From Cellvibrionaceae bacterium (GTDB lineage: Bacteria > Pseudomonadota > Gammaproteobacteria > Pseudomonadales > Cellvibrionaceae): a stretch of 64,000 nt of DNA. The stretch spans positions 1 through 64,000 of the forward strand of contig PANW01000068.1 of assembly GCA_002707785.1 (NCBI GenBank), written 5' to 3'. How positions within the stretch are numbered: position 1 is the stretch's first letter; every line of letters begins with the position of its first letter. The position numbers were made by a program, and so were the translations under genes. The notes below the pieces were generated by a model that worked only from the letters and a program-made list of their open reading frames with translations, searched no databases and had not been told where the DNA came from. Positions 32,778-42,895 of the stretch are shown here, in pieces.

Positions 32778-34388
32778 TTACTTTTTGTGCGGGTGACGGG
32801 CATTGCGCAGGGCAACGCTAGGTATCAAGGCCAGAAAGAGAATAATGCCAGTAATCAAAAAAGTATCTTGAAAGCCCAGCGTCAGAGATTGGGAATAAAA
32901 TTCTCGATTGAGAAGCCACATGGCCAAAGGCTCTTGATAGGCTTGGTCGACCCCGCTTTGATGCAGTCCAGGGACTAGCTGCTTAAGCATGCTTTGTGTT
33001 TGTGGGTTGGCGGCATCTTGGGTGCTGATAATGTAATCCAAGTGGTAGCTGGTACTGCGATCTAGATAAACGGAGGTTAGATTAACACCAAACGCTCCGC
33101 CAATCTGGCGCACGAAGTTGATGGTGCCTGAGGCTTGCGTGAGCTGCGATGGCTGCAGGGTCGCGAAAGCGGCCACATTCAGTGACGGCATCACCACAGC
33201 CATGCCCACACGACTGAGAATTAACCAAAAGCAGATGGTCGAGAAAGCAGTGAATTTGTCAGCGTTCACCATCGCCGCGCTGCCGTAGGCCAGCATCGTC
33301 ATGCCAATCATGATCATCCAGTGCGGCGGAGTGCGGTCACTGAGTCTGCCACAGATGGGAAAGGCTACGGTGAGAATGAGGCCGGCAGGCAAAAGTGCGA
33401 GACCGGCTTTCGTGGCGGTGAGCTCTTGGACCGCCTGTAAGAACAGGGGCACGGCATACATGCCACCAAACAATGCTGCTCCAAAAAGCGCGGAGACAAT
33501 GGCGGACATGGTGTAGTTGCGGTTCTGGAACAGGGAAAGATCCATCAGAGGAGATCGGCTGCGCTGTTGTTGATATAAAAAGCCGAGAGCCGATACGCCC
33601 GTTACTACAAAACAGAAAATCACCAGGTCAGAGTTCCAACCGTGTTTCTGTCCATTGCTCAATCCCACCAACAGGTGAACAATAGTAATGGAGAGCCACG
33701 CCAAGCCCTGCCAGTCGAGCTTGCCTGGGTTGTTGTTCTTGTCTGCGCCTGGAAGAAAGATCAACGCCAATGGCAGGCTTAGCGCGGCCAGAGGCAGAGG
33801 CACAAAAAACACCGCACGCCAGCCGAGGCTATCGACCACTACACCGCCAATATACGGGCCAATGGCGGGCCCCATAACCGCTAGAATGCCAAAGATACCC
33901 ATTCCCATACCCTGCTGTTCGGGGGGGAAGATTCTCGTCATTAGGTACATGGCTAAAGGTAGAAAAAAACCGTAGGAGAAACCTTGAATCACACGGGATA
34001 AAATCAAAATGTCGGCATTGGGGCTCACTGCACCGAGAATAGAGCTGCCAATAAACACCAGTGTCGACCAAAAGAAGGTGTTTTGAATGCCAATTTTATT
34101 AAGGCTCCAAGATGACATCAGCATGCTTACCGTCGAGCTAGCAAGGTAGCCGGTGGAGAGCCACTGGGCATCACTCTGGCTAATGCCGTAAGCTCCCATA
34201 ATCTCGGGAATGGCGACATTTACAATGGTCGACATGAGCAAAACCGCGAAAGTTCCCATGCCGATAGTGGCGATGGCGAACCAGCGGTAGCGCTCACCGT
34301 AGCGCTCGAAAAGCGCTTCGATGGAGCCCGGTGATTTCGGTGAGAGGCGTCGCCCTAGGTTAGCTGCGGGTGTCAATATCCACCTCAA
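32778..34388 (-). CDS. DHA2-family efflux permease, EmrB type
   Basis: The 536-residue MFS protein has about 14 helices, matching the EmrB/QacA drug:H+ antiporter group. The second-helix segment Leu-Ser-Thr-Gly-Tyr-Leu and motif C-like Gly-Pro-Ala-Ile-Gly-Pro-Tyr-Ile-Gly-Gly are visible. The start is uncertain: the open frame begins at TTG 34388 with another TTG at 34376 just after GAGGTGG; both lie within the end of the upstream emrA-like gene (up to 29 bases overlap). With the adaptor it should form a tripartite pump through TolC and export hydrophobic toxic compounds. Confidence 0.88.
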   Translation of the reverse strand: MRWILTPAANLGRRLSPKSPGSIEALFERYGERYRWFAIATIGMGTFAVLLMSTIVNVAIPEIMGAYGISQSDAQWLSTGYLASSTVSMLMSSWSLNKIGIQNTFFWSTLVFIGSSILGAVSPNADILILSRVIQGFSYGFFLPLAMYLMTRIFPPEQQGMGMGIFGILAVMGPAIGPYIGGVVVDSLGWRAVFFVPLPLAALSLPLALIFLPGADKNNNPGKLDWQGLAWLSITIVHLLVGLSNGQKHGWNSDLVIFCFVVTGVSALGFLYQQQRSRSPLMDLSLFQNRNYTMSAIVSALFGAALFGGMYAVPLFLQAVQELTATKAGLALLPAGLILTVAFPICGRLSDRTPPHWMIMIGMTMLAYGSAAMVNADKFTAFSTICFWLILSRVGMAVVMPSLNVAAFATLQPSQLTQASGTINFVRQIGGAFGVNLTSVYLDRSTSYHLDYIISTQDAANPQTQSMLKQLVPGLHQSGVDQAYQEPLAMWLLNREFYSQSLTLGFQDTFLITGIILFLALIPSVALRNARHPHKK

Positions 34389-35496
34389 CCATCATGCCGG
34401 GTTTCAGCAGTTGTTGCTGCTGTTCTATGGCGAGCTTAATTCGCAAACGCTGAGTCACTTTGGTGAAGTTGCCGCTGGGATTTGGGTTCGGTAGCAAGGC
34501 AAATTCACTGGTAGTGGCATTGTCGATGCTCGATACAGTTGCCTTAAATTCATGATCCGGGTAGGCGTCCACAGTAATTGATGCACTCATTCCAGGTTTG
34601 ACATGGCGCAGCTCAGTTTCCTTAATGTTGGCATTGATCCAGATGTCCTCAGGGTTGTGCAGCATCAGCAGTCGACGGCCCGGTGATATATATTCGCCTT
34701 TGTGGCCGAACGTCTTGTCGATAATGGCATTGATGGGGCTGCGAATTTGGCGGTCTTCCACATCCAGTGAAAACTGTTTTTGCTGGACCCTAAGTCGCTC
34801 TAGGTCTTGCTCCATAATGGCGATTTTTCGCTCCAGCAGTTCCACCGACATCATTTGAGCTTTGGCCTTTCTAAGCTCCGCACTTTGTTGCAACAGTTCT
34901 GACTTGGCTTGCTGATGATTTTCTTGCGCCTGACTGAGCACCAGTTCGTCTTCTTCCCATTGGCGTTTCGACACCAGCTGCTTTTTGAGGAGCTTGTCGG
35001 TGCGCTCAAAGTTACTTTGCGCCAGTTGCAGTGATGAATTGGCTTTTTTGGCATTTGAGCGAGCGCTATCTAGCTTGGCTTTTTCGGTTTCTAGCAGGCT
35101 AGCTTGCTCCTCGCTGACCATGGCTCTTTCGCTACGGGAGCGCTCAATCTCCGCCTCTTTGGTAAGAATTTGTATGTCCATTTCCTCGATCGCGAGTTTT
35201 GCCGCGCGGTCGTCAATCTGTACCAGCAGGTCGCCGGCGTTAACTTGTTGTCCGCCATTGACGGCAAATTCAGAGATCCATCCTGAACGATTACTACTGA
35301 TGATGATGACGTTACTGGCAATACGGGCATCACTAATCGCAACGCTATTGCTGCGCTCATAGGCCCACCAGCTGATGGCCAACGTTGATAGCAACAGTAT
35401 GGTCCACTTGATGTTTTCTTTATGCAGGGTTTGGCCGTTATCTCGAAACAGGAATGGAAGCATTTGTGCCAACAGATTCTTTAGCGTATGCGACAT
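34360..35496 (-). CDS. HlyD-type membrane-fusion adaptor, EmrA-like
   Basis: The 378-residue protein has one N-terminal membrane helix (about 30-48), a biotinyl-lipoyl-like half motif, a long alpha-helical hairpin (about 95-235, Gln/Glu/Lys/Leu-rich coiled coils) and a beta-barrel with Ser-Pro-Gly-Arg-Arg and Lys-Pro-Gly-Met. It links the EmrB-like permease to an outer-membrane channel. Its ATG overlaps the marR stop by one base (TAATG), and its 3' end overlaps the permease gene, so marR-emrA-emrB are one operon. Confidence 0.9.
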   Translation of the reverse strand: MSHTLKNLLAQMLPFLFRDNGQTLHKENIKWTILLLSTLAISWWAYERSNSVAISDARIASNVIIISSNRSGWISEFAVNGGQQVNAGDLLVQIDDRAAKLAIEEMDIQILTKEAEIERSRSERAMVSEEQASLLETEKAKLDSARSNAKKANSSLQLAQSNFERTDKLLKKQLVSKRQWEEDELVLSQAQENHQQAKSELLQQSAELRKAKAQMMSVELLERKIAIMEQDLERLRVQQKQFSLDVEDRQIRSPINAIIDKTFGHKGEYISPGRRLLMLHNPEDIWINANIKETELRHVKPGMSASITVDAYPDHEFKATVSSIDNATTSEFALLPNPNPSGNFTKVTQRLRIKLAIEQQQQLLKPGMMVEVDIDTRS

Positions 35497-35975
35497 TAGC
35501 GGGGTACCTCGGAGGAGCGCACCGGTGTCTGCTGGCGCAACTCCTGTAAATTGATGTGGATTTTTTCTAGTAGGGCGACCAGTTGTTCTTTTTCATCGCC
35601 ATTGAGCCCTTGCATGCTGACTTCTGAAAGATCGTCTACGCACTGCTCAATCTCTGGGAAATAGGGTTCAGCTTTAGGCGTGATAAACACTCGCTTCACT
35701 CGACGATCTTGAGCGTCGGGGCGTCGCTCTACTAATCCTGAAGCTTCCAGCTTATCGATCAGCGTGCCTGTGGGGGCCTTCTCTATCAGCAGGCGCTCAG
35801 CCAGCTCCGACTGAGTTTGTCCGTCTTGATTCTTTAAGTGGGTAATGACTCGCCACTGTGAACGAGTCAAACCAATCCCGTCGGCTTTTAGTTGGCGGTA
35901 GAGTGCAGTACTGAACATCCGATGGATGTCTGCCATAAGGGTGGTGAAGCACAAGTCTGTTTTGAGCGGGAGCAT
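35496..35975 (-). CDS. MarR-family transcriptional regulator
   Basis: The 159-residue winged-helix regulator has the helix-turn-helix around Gln-Ser-Glu-Leu-Ala-Glu-Arg-Leu, then Thr-Leu-Ile-Asp-Lys-Leu-Glu-Ala-Ser-Gly-Leu-Val-Glu-Arg-Arg and the wing Asp-Ala-Gln-Asp-Arg-Arg-Val-Lys. As first gene of the efflux operon it is most likely a repressor that releases when a toxic ligand binds. A palindrome 22 bases upstream of its ATG is the likely operator. Confidence 0.92.
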   Translation of the reverse strand: MLPLKTDLCFTTLMADIHRMFSTALYRQLKADGIGLTRSQWRVITHLKNQDGQTQSELAERLLIEKAPTGTLIDKLEASGLVERRPDAQDRRVKRVFITPKAEPYFPEIEQCVDDLSEVSMQGLNGDEKEQLVALLEKIHINLQELRQQTPVRSSEVPR

Positions 35976-35996
35976 GGTAAGCCGTAACCTATGTAA

Positions 35997-36014
35997 TAGT
36001 AATGTATGTTACTA
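35997..36014. promoter_or_regulatory. Candidate MarR operator
   Basis: TAGTAA (35997-36002), six bases, TTACTA (36009-36014): a perfect 6+6 palindrome, the size and symmetry MarR dimers use. It lies 22 bases upstream of the marR ATG and about 190 bases from the divergent MFS gene. Confidence 0.6.
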
Positions 36015-36206
36015 ATTTCTTCGTCTTAGGTATACGCTATAACGACGAGTTGGCGCTTAAAGACGAATGTTGGCAGCTCTCTGCTATCCATCGGGAGTCT
36101 GTGGTACTGCCCCGGGGCTGGGGCTTAATTGGTCTTTTCTTGGAGGCAGCAGCACATTTTTCCTTGGAATCCGGTAAAATCCGCCTTTTTTGATTGGGAA
36201 TTGCCT

Positions 36207-37565
36207 GTGACCGCCTTTGATTCATCCCTAGAGCGGCGAGCCATTAGCTCGTTGGCGAGCTTGTACGCCTTTCGGATGCTGGGGCTGTTTATGGTGCTGC
36301 CGGTACTGGCACTGTATGGCGATGAGTATACGGGCAGCACGCCTTTGATGTTGGGCGTCGCGCTAGGGGCCTATGGTTTTACCCAAGCGCTACTGCAGAT
36401 TCCGTTTGGCATGCTGTCGGATCGCTGGGGGCGCAAGCCGGTCATAGCACTCGGATTGATCATCTTCGCTCTAGGTTCGGTGGTCGCCGCCACGGCGGAT
36501 ACCGTTTATGAATTGATCTTAGGGCGGTGTTTGCAAGGCGGAGGTGCAATTGCCAGCGCCATCATGGCAATGGTCGCAGACCTGACCAGTGATGAAAGCC
36601 GCACTAAGGCCATGGCGAGTATTGGTGCCTCCATTGGTTTATCATTTTCTGTTGCCTTGGTGTTGGGGCCGGTGTTGGCTAGCTGGGGCGGTTTGTCTTC
36701 GTTGTTTTGGGCAACGGTGGGGCTGGCATTGGCGGGCTTATTGATACTTTGGCGCTGGGTACCGACACCAGTCGTTGTTCACCGCCATCGAGATGCAGGG
36801 GCTATCCCGGGGTTGTTACGAGCTACTCTCATTCATCCCCAATTAATACGGCTGAATGTAGGGATTTTCGCTCTGCACTTTGTCTTGATGGCGTGTTTCT
36901 TGATAATGCCAAGCATATTCGAAACGCAGTTAGGCTATCCGCGTGAGCAACATTGGATGATTTATCTACCTTTGTTGGTGCTGGCTTTTATCGCGATGGT
37001 TCCATTCATCATCATCGCTGAGAAGCGGCAAAAAATTAAATCGGTATTTATCGCAGCGATTGTTTTGCTGGCTGTGATGATTGTCTGCATGGGGCAGTTG
37101 TCACATCACAATACTGGCTTCTTAATTTCAGTCTTTTTCTTTTTTATGGCCTTTAATTTACTGGAGGCAACTCTGCCTTCACTAATGAGCAAAATGGCTC
37201 CAGCAGGGGCCAAAGGTACGGCATCTGGAATCTATTCGACTTGCCAGTTTTTGGGGGCCTTTGCCGGAGGTGTCAGTGCCGGTTGGCTGCTAGAGGTTGA
37301 AGGGCTGGCCATGGTTTGGTGGGTCGGTGTTGCGGTGGTTTTAGTGTGGTTAGGTTTGGCGATTACTATGACCAGTCCGCGTTTTTTGACTGCTGTGCAA
37401 GTACCTCTGCAGGCTGAGCAGATGACCCGCGCCGAGCCGCTGCTAAGCGGGCTACCAGGAGTGGCTGAAGTTGTACTGATTGAAGATGAGGCGACGGCTT
37501 ACTTGAAGGTCGATCCAGAGGCTTTTGATCATAGTAGTATCGCTTCACTTAATTGGAACTCCTAA
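36207..37565 (+). CDS. MFS transporter with C-terminal ferredoxin-like domain, YajR-like
   Basis: About 452 residues from GTG 36207, just after TTGGGAA. A TTG at 36129 would add 26 unlikely residues. Twelve helices carry the MFS motif A Gly-Met-Leu-Ser-Asp-Arg-Trp-Gly-Arg-Lys. The last 65 residues form a soluble alpha-beta domain like the YAM domain of YajR (Leu-Pro-Gly-Val-Ala-Glu-Val-Val-Leu). In Pseudomonas the homologue sits between uvrA and ssb; here ssb is about 8.4 kb downstream and a phosphorelay cluster lies between. The substrate is unknown. Confidence 0.82.
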   Translation: MTAFDSSLERRAISSLASLYAFRMLGLFMVLPVLALYGDEYTGSTPLMLGVALGAYGFTQALLQIPFGMLSDRWGRKPVIALGLIIFALGSVVAATADTVYELILGRCLQGGGAIASAIMAMVADLTSDESRTKAMASIGASIGLSFSVALVLGPVLASWGGLSSLFWATVGLALAGLLILWRWVPTPVVVHRHRDAGAIPGLLRATLIHPQLIRLNVGIFALHFVLMACFLIMPSIFETQLGYPREQHWMIYLPLLVLAFIAMVPFIIIAEKRQKIKSVFIAAIVLLAVMIVCMGQLSHHNTGFLISVFFFFMAFNLLEATLPSLMSKMAPAGAKGTASGIYSTCQFLGAFAGGVSAGWLLEVEGLAMVWWVGVAVVLVWLGLAITMTSPRFLTAVQVPLQAEQMTRAEPLLSGLPGVAEVVLIEDEATAYLKVDPEAFDHSSIASLNWNS

Positions 37566-37981
37566 AGCTGTCGCAATGGCAGCGGTTTCTCCAAGGTATG
37601 GACGCTGATACTCAGTACTGTAAGTAAGGCTTAGGATTGGTAAGTCGGCCTCCCCATATTCTTCTGATTGTCGTTAACGAGTTTTGAGCCTTGTCCTACT
37701 TAATTGCTGGGAGCCTATTCTGGTGTTCCCTCAAGACTTCGAACTCTATGATTGCGCTGAACGGTGATACATCTAACAGTCACTTGTCGACAAAAGTGCC
37801 GTTCGCTCCCCACTATGCTATAAATTTCTATGTTATCAGCCTCTGTTTTCAGTAGATCTGTCCGCACCAGGCGAAGGCCTAGCGTTAAACTCTAGTTGGC
37901 GAGGTTGTTAGGTTAAAGGATTACATCTTTAGTGGCGGCGCTTGTCTCAGAGTTTAGCTAGTGCCTCCTTATAGGAAGGAT
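37566..37981. other. Intergenic region before the hybrid kinase
   Basis: 416 bases without a credible gene. It holds the palindrome TTGTCGACAA (37784-37793) and an extended -10, TGCTATAAA (37816-37824), the likely promoter of the phosphorelay operon, leaving a leader of about 150 bases. No inverted terminal repeats of a mobile element are visible. Confidence 0.5.
37784..37824 (+). promoter_or_regulatory. Extended -10 promoter with upstream palindrome
   Basis: TGC-TATAAA at 37816-37824 fits an extended -10 (TGnTATAAT-like). The perfect palindrome TTGTCGACAA at 37784-37793 lies where an activator or repressor could act. No strong -35. Confidence 0.4.
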
Positions 37982-40900
37982 ATGCGAACGAGTTTATCGA
38001 TTAGCGCCATTTTGGGGGGGCTTGTAGCTGGGCTGGGCCTGCTAGTTCTTATCGGCTGGTATTCTTCTAATATCAACCTAGTGTTAGTGCATCCGAGCTT
38101 TGTCGCCATGCAATACAACACGGCGCTTGGATTTTTGTTGTCTGGGATCGCGATAATGGTGCTGCATAGGCGGCGGGGTTTAGTCTCCGCGTTGCTTGCT
38201 GTCTGTGTATTGCTTCTGGGCTCACTGACGCTGGCTGAATATCTATGGAACCTTAATCTAGGGATTGACACGCTTTTCGATTCCTACTTCATAGATGCCG
38301 ATTTTCGGGCGATGTATGCCCAAGGTAGTCTTGCTCATCCTCATCGTATGGCGCCCAATACCGCTTTTTGTTTTTCTCTTGTTGGACTGTCCATTTGGCT
38401 CGCCTCTCGGCCTCATGGCGAGGGCTACGCGGCGTCTATCAGCAGCTTAGGGTGCGTGGTTTTTGCGTTGGGAGTCGTGTCTTTTACGGGCTATTTGGCC
38501 GGTGCAGAAAGTCTTTTTGGCTGGGGAGGTTTGGCGGTGATGGCCATTCATACCAGTGCCGGTTTTATGGTTTTGGGGGGTGGGTTATTTACTTACGGAC
38601 TGCGTCTCTATCATCAGGGTAAAGAGCATCAAGGAGTGCCCGTTTGGCTGGTATGGCCAATAGCAATCTTGGGATTGTCGATCACAAGCACCTTATGGAT
38701 GGGACTGAACGCGTATCGTGATAGCTTGGGCAATCACATTGACGACTATAGTAGTTACGCCGCCGAAAGCATGCTGCTGTTTGGTTTTTCTTCTACGGTT
38801 GCGTTGATTATGGCGCTGCGTAGTCGTCTCTCTGAAGACGCGGAGCCCTTGGCCGCTCGATCACTGTATAAAGCCCCGCTCGTTGTTGTTGTGTTGGGAG
38901 CCATTCTATCATTGTCAATTTTTCAGGTGTTGGAAAGTAGCTTTGATGCAGGAGTTAAGCAAAATTTCGAAGCGGCTGTTCAACGCAGGGGCAATGCTAT
39001 TAGCCAGAATTTTTCGCTCTATTTTGAACCACTTTATCACTTGAGAGGACTATTTTATGCCTCTGAACGAGTCACAGAAGAAAAATTTTCATTGATGGCG
39101 CAAGAGACTTTTGATCGCCATGCGGGCATTGTCTCTGTGCATTGGCTGCCCTATGTCCAACACTCAGAGCGGGCTATCTTTGAAGAAAGTATTGTCAAAG
39201 AAATTGGCCGAGATTTTTCGATACGCCAATTCTCAGGAAGCAATCTCGTTGCAGCCGATGTGCTAGAAGATTATTTCCCGATTACCTATATGGAATCGGC
39301 TTCAGTATATCGAAGTTTAGAGGGACTCAATGTAGCCTCAGTTCCCTATCATGAAGCTGCAATCGACTTCGCGGTTAGTCATAATCGGCTTTCTATCGTT
39401 GATCTAGTGAGCCTAATTACAAGTGGTGACAGTGATCGTAATATTTACGTTTATCTCCCTGTTTATAGTGATAGAGCCGGCAATAGCACCCCTGGATATC
39501 AAAAACTTCGTGGCGTCATCACGCTAGCATTTCAGATGAAACCAACCATCGAAGATCTACTAGAGCGATATTTTTTACCTGCCGGTCTAGATATGCAATT
39601 CGAAAGCACTTCTTCGGATGCGATTGGTCACACCTTGTATTATCACTCTTCGCGAGTCTCCACAGAGGACGTCGGTGTGCGATTGGAGGGTAGCTACAAC
39701 GTCAAGGTCGCCAATAAAACATGGAAGATGACCGCATATTCTTCTCATGATCAACTCTACCCCAAAGGCTCTTTCTTCAACTATATTCCACCCGTGACAA
39801 TTTTTATTATTGCGATTGCCTTGGCAGAAATACTTCGGAAAAACTCCGTAAGAAACAGAGAGAAAGCGAAATTTCTCAGTGAGATCGAAACACGCGAGCA
39901 ACATTACAGTGTGCTCGTGGATACCATTCCCGGTACCGCCTATACCTGTTTGCCAGATGCCCATCAAACGATGTTGTTCATGAGCGACGAGATTGAGGAG
40001 ATTGCCGGCTATTGCGCCCAGAGCTTTACTGAAACTAATGATATCAGTTGGTTGGATGTCATCCATGATGACGATAGAGAAAGGCTCGTCCATGAGGTGT
40101 CTAACATCAATTTGGATAATCAGGAATACACAACGCAATATCGAATTTGGCACAAAGAGGGGCGGTTGCGTTGGGTTCTGGAAAGAGGGAAAGCGGTTTT
40201 TGATCAATTGGACCGTATTAAAGAACTGCACGGAACCATGATTGATATAACCGAAAGTAAACTCAATGAGGCCAAATTTCAGGGGCTGCTTGAGTCGACC
40301 CCAGACAGTGTCGTAATTACGAACGAGGATGGCACCATCGCCTTCATAAACAATCAAGCTGAAACTGTGTTTGGTTATTCAAATGAAGAGGTGGTCGGTC
40401 AAAAGGTTGAGTTGCTTATTCCTGAAAATTTTCGAGAAAATCATCCTCGTTTACGACAAGACTATACGCTCTACCCGAAGCAGCGGTCGATGGGAACCGG
40501 CGTTGAGTTGGCTGCGCTAACTCGTTCGGGGAAAGAGATTCCGGTGGAGATTAGTCTTAGCCCCATGCAGACTGACGGCGGAGTGCTGGTGACGGCGGCG
40601 ATTCGTGATATTACCGATCGGAAAAATCTAGAAAACGAACTGATTCAAGCAAAAGAAAAGGCTGAGCAGGCGACTCGAGCGAAAGGAGATTTTCTCGCGA
40701 ATATGAGTCATGAAATTCGCACGCCAATGAATGCAATCATTGGTATGTCAAACCTTGCACTTGAAACAGATTTGAATCCTCGGCAACTAAATTATATCGA
40801 AAAGGTAAATCGGTCAGCAGAGTCTCTACTGGGAATAATAAATGACATGTTGGATTTTTCAAAAATTGATGCAGGAAAGTTGCAAATTGAAAATGTCAGT

Positions 40901-42895
40901 TTTTGTTTGGAAGATGTCTTCTCAAATCTGGCCAATGTAGTTGGATTAAAAGCTGAAGAAAAGGGCTTAGAGTTGTTGTTTGATCTCGATCCGGATGTGC
41001 CGCTTAATTTAGTGGGTGACCCTCTTCGCTTAGGGCAGGTGTTGCTGAATCTTGGAAGTAACGCGGTGAAGTTTACCAGCTCTGGTGAGGTGGTGATTTC
41101 AGTAGAAAAGATAGAAGGTAATGGCGAAGCGGTAGTATTGGAGTTTCACGTTCGAGATTCTGGTATTGGCATCGAAGAGGAAAAGAGAGAGACGCTGTTT
41201 GAGTCTTTTTCTCAAGCCGATACATCAACCACTAGACAGTTTGGTGGGACGGGGTTGGGCCTGACCATTAGCAAAAAACTGGCTGAGTTGATGGGCGGGA
41301 GTATTCGATGTGAGAGTGTCGTCGGCCAAGGCAGTATTTTCAGTTTCTCGGCTGAGTTTGAAAGGTGCAAAGAATCCCCTCAATCTTTCAGTGACGTCGA
41401 ACTAGACTCAATGCGGGTATTGGTGGTGGATGATAATGGCAGCTCCCGTCAAATTCTGGATAAAATGTTATCCAGTTTCGGGCTTCGTACTTACGTAGTC
41501 AGTAGCGGTATTGACGCCCTAAAAATCATCTCGGATCAAGATCAAACAGATCCTTTTGATCTTGCGGTAGTGGATTGGAAAATGCCGAATCTTGACGGCG
41601 TCGATACGATCAGAAAGATCCAATTGAATACCGAGCTTAAGTCTCAGCCAAAGGTTCTTATGGCAACGGCGTTTTGTCGAGATGAGCTGAATCGTGTGTC
41701 GGAAGACATTGATGTGGGGGCGGTGCTTGAGAAACCGGTCACACCCTCTAGTTTGTTGGATGGGGTTTATCGGGCTCTTGGTCGCTCTTTACGGCCTAGT
41801 TCCAGGTCTGCAAGTAGGATGTCGGATATAGATGCTTTGATACGGAAGCTACAGGGCGCAAGAGTTCTAGTGGTTGAAGATAATGATATTAATATGGAGC
41901 TGGCTGTAGATATATTGACCCAGTCAGGAATGTTGGTGACGAAGGCGGTCAATGGTCAAGAAGCGATTGAGGCGCTGAATTATGCTGAGTTTGATGGTGT
42001 ATTGATGGATTGTCAGATGCCAGTTATGGATGGCTATGAGGCAACGCGTGCTATTCGACAGAATGTTAAATACAAAGAACTGCCGATACTGGCTATGACG
42101 GCCAATGCCATGGTGGGAGATAGAGAGAAAGTACTCGCAGCAGGTATGAACGATCATATTCCTAAGCCTATCCAGAAGTATGAGTTGTTCAATAGTATGG
42201 CACGCTGGATCAGCCCACAGGGTGAAGCTTTCGTAGAGAGAAGAGCGGAAAAAGAGCGTCGGGCTTCAGCTCTTGGCAAGAAACTGACCAATGAACTGCC
42301 TTATCTGGATGGTGTCGATGTGGTTCAGGGGCTGCAGCGTTGCGGCGGTAATAGCGAGCTCTATTTGCGCTTGCTAATGAAATTCTCGAATCGGGAAAGG
42401 AGCTTTTCCGAGCGCAGTCGCCAAGCGCTGGAGGATCAAGATTTTGTAGGCTTAGGTGACTATGCCCATTCGTTAAAAGGTGTTGCTGGTAATCTTGCCA
42501 TTGTTGACGTTGAGCGCAATGCTGAACGGCTCCAAACGGCTTGTCGTGAAAGAGACAATGATGGCAGTATAGAAGTCATACTTATTGATCTTGAACGAGA
42601 TGTGAATAAAGTCCTAACTAGTCTTAGCACTTTGAGCTCTGCAGACAGCTATAGAGGTTCGGATCAGCAGAGTGAGAATGTCGCCGCTCTGTTAGATGAA
42701 TTACGCCAGTACTTAGAAGAGTTTGATACCCAGGCTGTAACCTGTGTAGAAACGCTGAAATCGAGCGTCAATTTCAATGTGGGGGAGTCAATATTGGCGC
42801 AGCTTATTAAAGCTATCGATCGGTTTGATTTTGAATTGGCTTTGAAGCAGCTAGCGAGCTATGAAAAGTTGTATTCAGAATCTCATGAGTCTTGA
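37982..42895 (+). CDS. CHASE-PAS hybrid histidine kinase with two receivers and Hpt
   Basis: 1637 residues from ATG 37982, chosen because AGGAAGGA lies directly upstream; GTG 37961 is the longer option. The N-terminus has about eight membrane helices (to about 305), a CHASE-type periplasmic domain (about 335-600) and a further helix. Then come two PAS domains (about 640-755 and 760-880), HisKA with His910 in Met-Ser-His-Glu-Ile-Arg-Thr-Pro, HATPase_c, receiver 1 (Asp1198 in Val-Val-Asp-Trp), receiver 2 (Asp1343 in Met-Asp-Cys-Gln-Met-Pro) and Hpt (His1496 in Ala-His-Ser-Leu-Lys-Gly). All phosphorelay residues are present. Base composition is more AT-rich than the flanking genes. The ligand is unknown. 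Confidence 0.9.
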   Translation: MRTSLSISAILGGLVAGLGLLVLIGWYSSNINLVLVHPSFVAMQYNTALGFLLSGIAIMVLHRRRGLVSALLAVCVLLLGSLTLAEYLWNLNLGIDTLFDSYFIDADFRAMYAQGSLAHPHRMAPNTAFCFSLVGLSIWLASRPHGEGYAASISSLGCVVFALGVVSFTGYLAGAESLFGWGGLAVMAIHTSAGFMVLGGGLFTYGLRLYHQGKEHQGVPVWLVWPIAILGLSITSTLWMGLNAYRDSLGNHIDDYSSYAAESMLLFGFSSTVALIMALRSRLSEDAEPLAARSLYKAPLVVVVLGAILSLSIFQVLESSFDAGVKQNFEAAVQRRGNAISQNFSLYFEPLYHLRGLFYASERVTEEKFSLMAQETFDRHAGIVSVHWLPYVQHSERAIFEESIVKEIGRDFSIRQFSGSNLVAADVLEDYFPITYMESASVYRSLEGLNVASVPYHEAAIDFAVSHNRLSIVDLVSLITSGDSDRNIYVYLPVYSDRAGNSTPGYQKLRGVITLAFQMKPTIEDLLERYFLPAGLDMQFESTSSDAIGHTLYYHSSRVSTEDVGVRLEGSYNVKVANKTWKMTAYSSHDQLYPKGSFFNYIPPVTIFIIAIALAEILRKNSVRNREKAKFLSEIETREQHYSVLVDTIPGTAYTCLPDAHQTMLFMSDEIEEIAGYCAQSFTETNDISWLDVIHDDDRERLVHEVSNINLDNQEYTTQYRIWHKEGRLRWVLERGKAVFDQLDRIKELHGTMIDITESKLNEAKFQGLLESTPDSVVITNEDGTIAFINNQAETVFGYSNEEVVGQKVELLIPENFRENHPRLRQDYTLYPKQRSMGTGVELAALTRSGKEIPVEISLSPMQTDGGVLVTAAIRDITDRKNLENELIQAKEKAEQATRAKGDFLANMSHEIRTPMNAIIGMSNLALETDLNPRQLNYIEKVNRSAESLLGIINDMLDFSKIDAGKLQIENVSFCLEDVFSNLANVVGLKAEEKGLELLFDLDPDVPLNLVGDPLRLGQVLLNLGSNAVKFTSSGEVVISVEKIEGNGEAVVLEFHVRDSGIGIEEEKRETLFESFSQADTSTTRQFGGTGLGLTISKKLAELMGGSIRCESVVGQGSIFSFSAEFERCKESPQSFSDVELDSMRVLVVDDNGSSRQILDKMLSSFGLRTYVVSSGIDALKIISDQDQTDPFDLAVVDWKMPNLDGVDTIRKIQLNTELKSQPKVLMATAFCRDELNRVSEDIDVGAVLEKPVTPSSLLDGVYRALGRSLRPSSRSASRMSDIDALIRKLQGARVLVVEDNDINMELAVDILTQSGMLVTKAVNGQEAIEALNYAEFDGVLMDCQMPVMDGYEATRAIRQNVKYKELPILAMTANAMVGDREKVLAAGMNDHIPKPIQKYELFNSMARWISPQGEAFVERRAEKERRASALGKKLTNELPYLDGVDVVQGLQRCGGNSELYLRLLMKFSNRERSFSERSRQALEDQDFVGLGDYAHSLKGVAGNLAIVDVERNAERLQTACRERDNDGSIEVILIDLERDVNKVLTSLSTLSSADSYRGSDQQSENVAALLDELRQYLEEFDTQAVTCVETLKSSVNFNVGESILAQLIKAIDRFDFELALKQLASYEKLYSESHES

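Noticed and set aside
39587-40357. 256-codon open frame on the minus strand
   Set aside because: Antisense to the PAS region of the hybrid kinase, with no ribosome site or family likeness.
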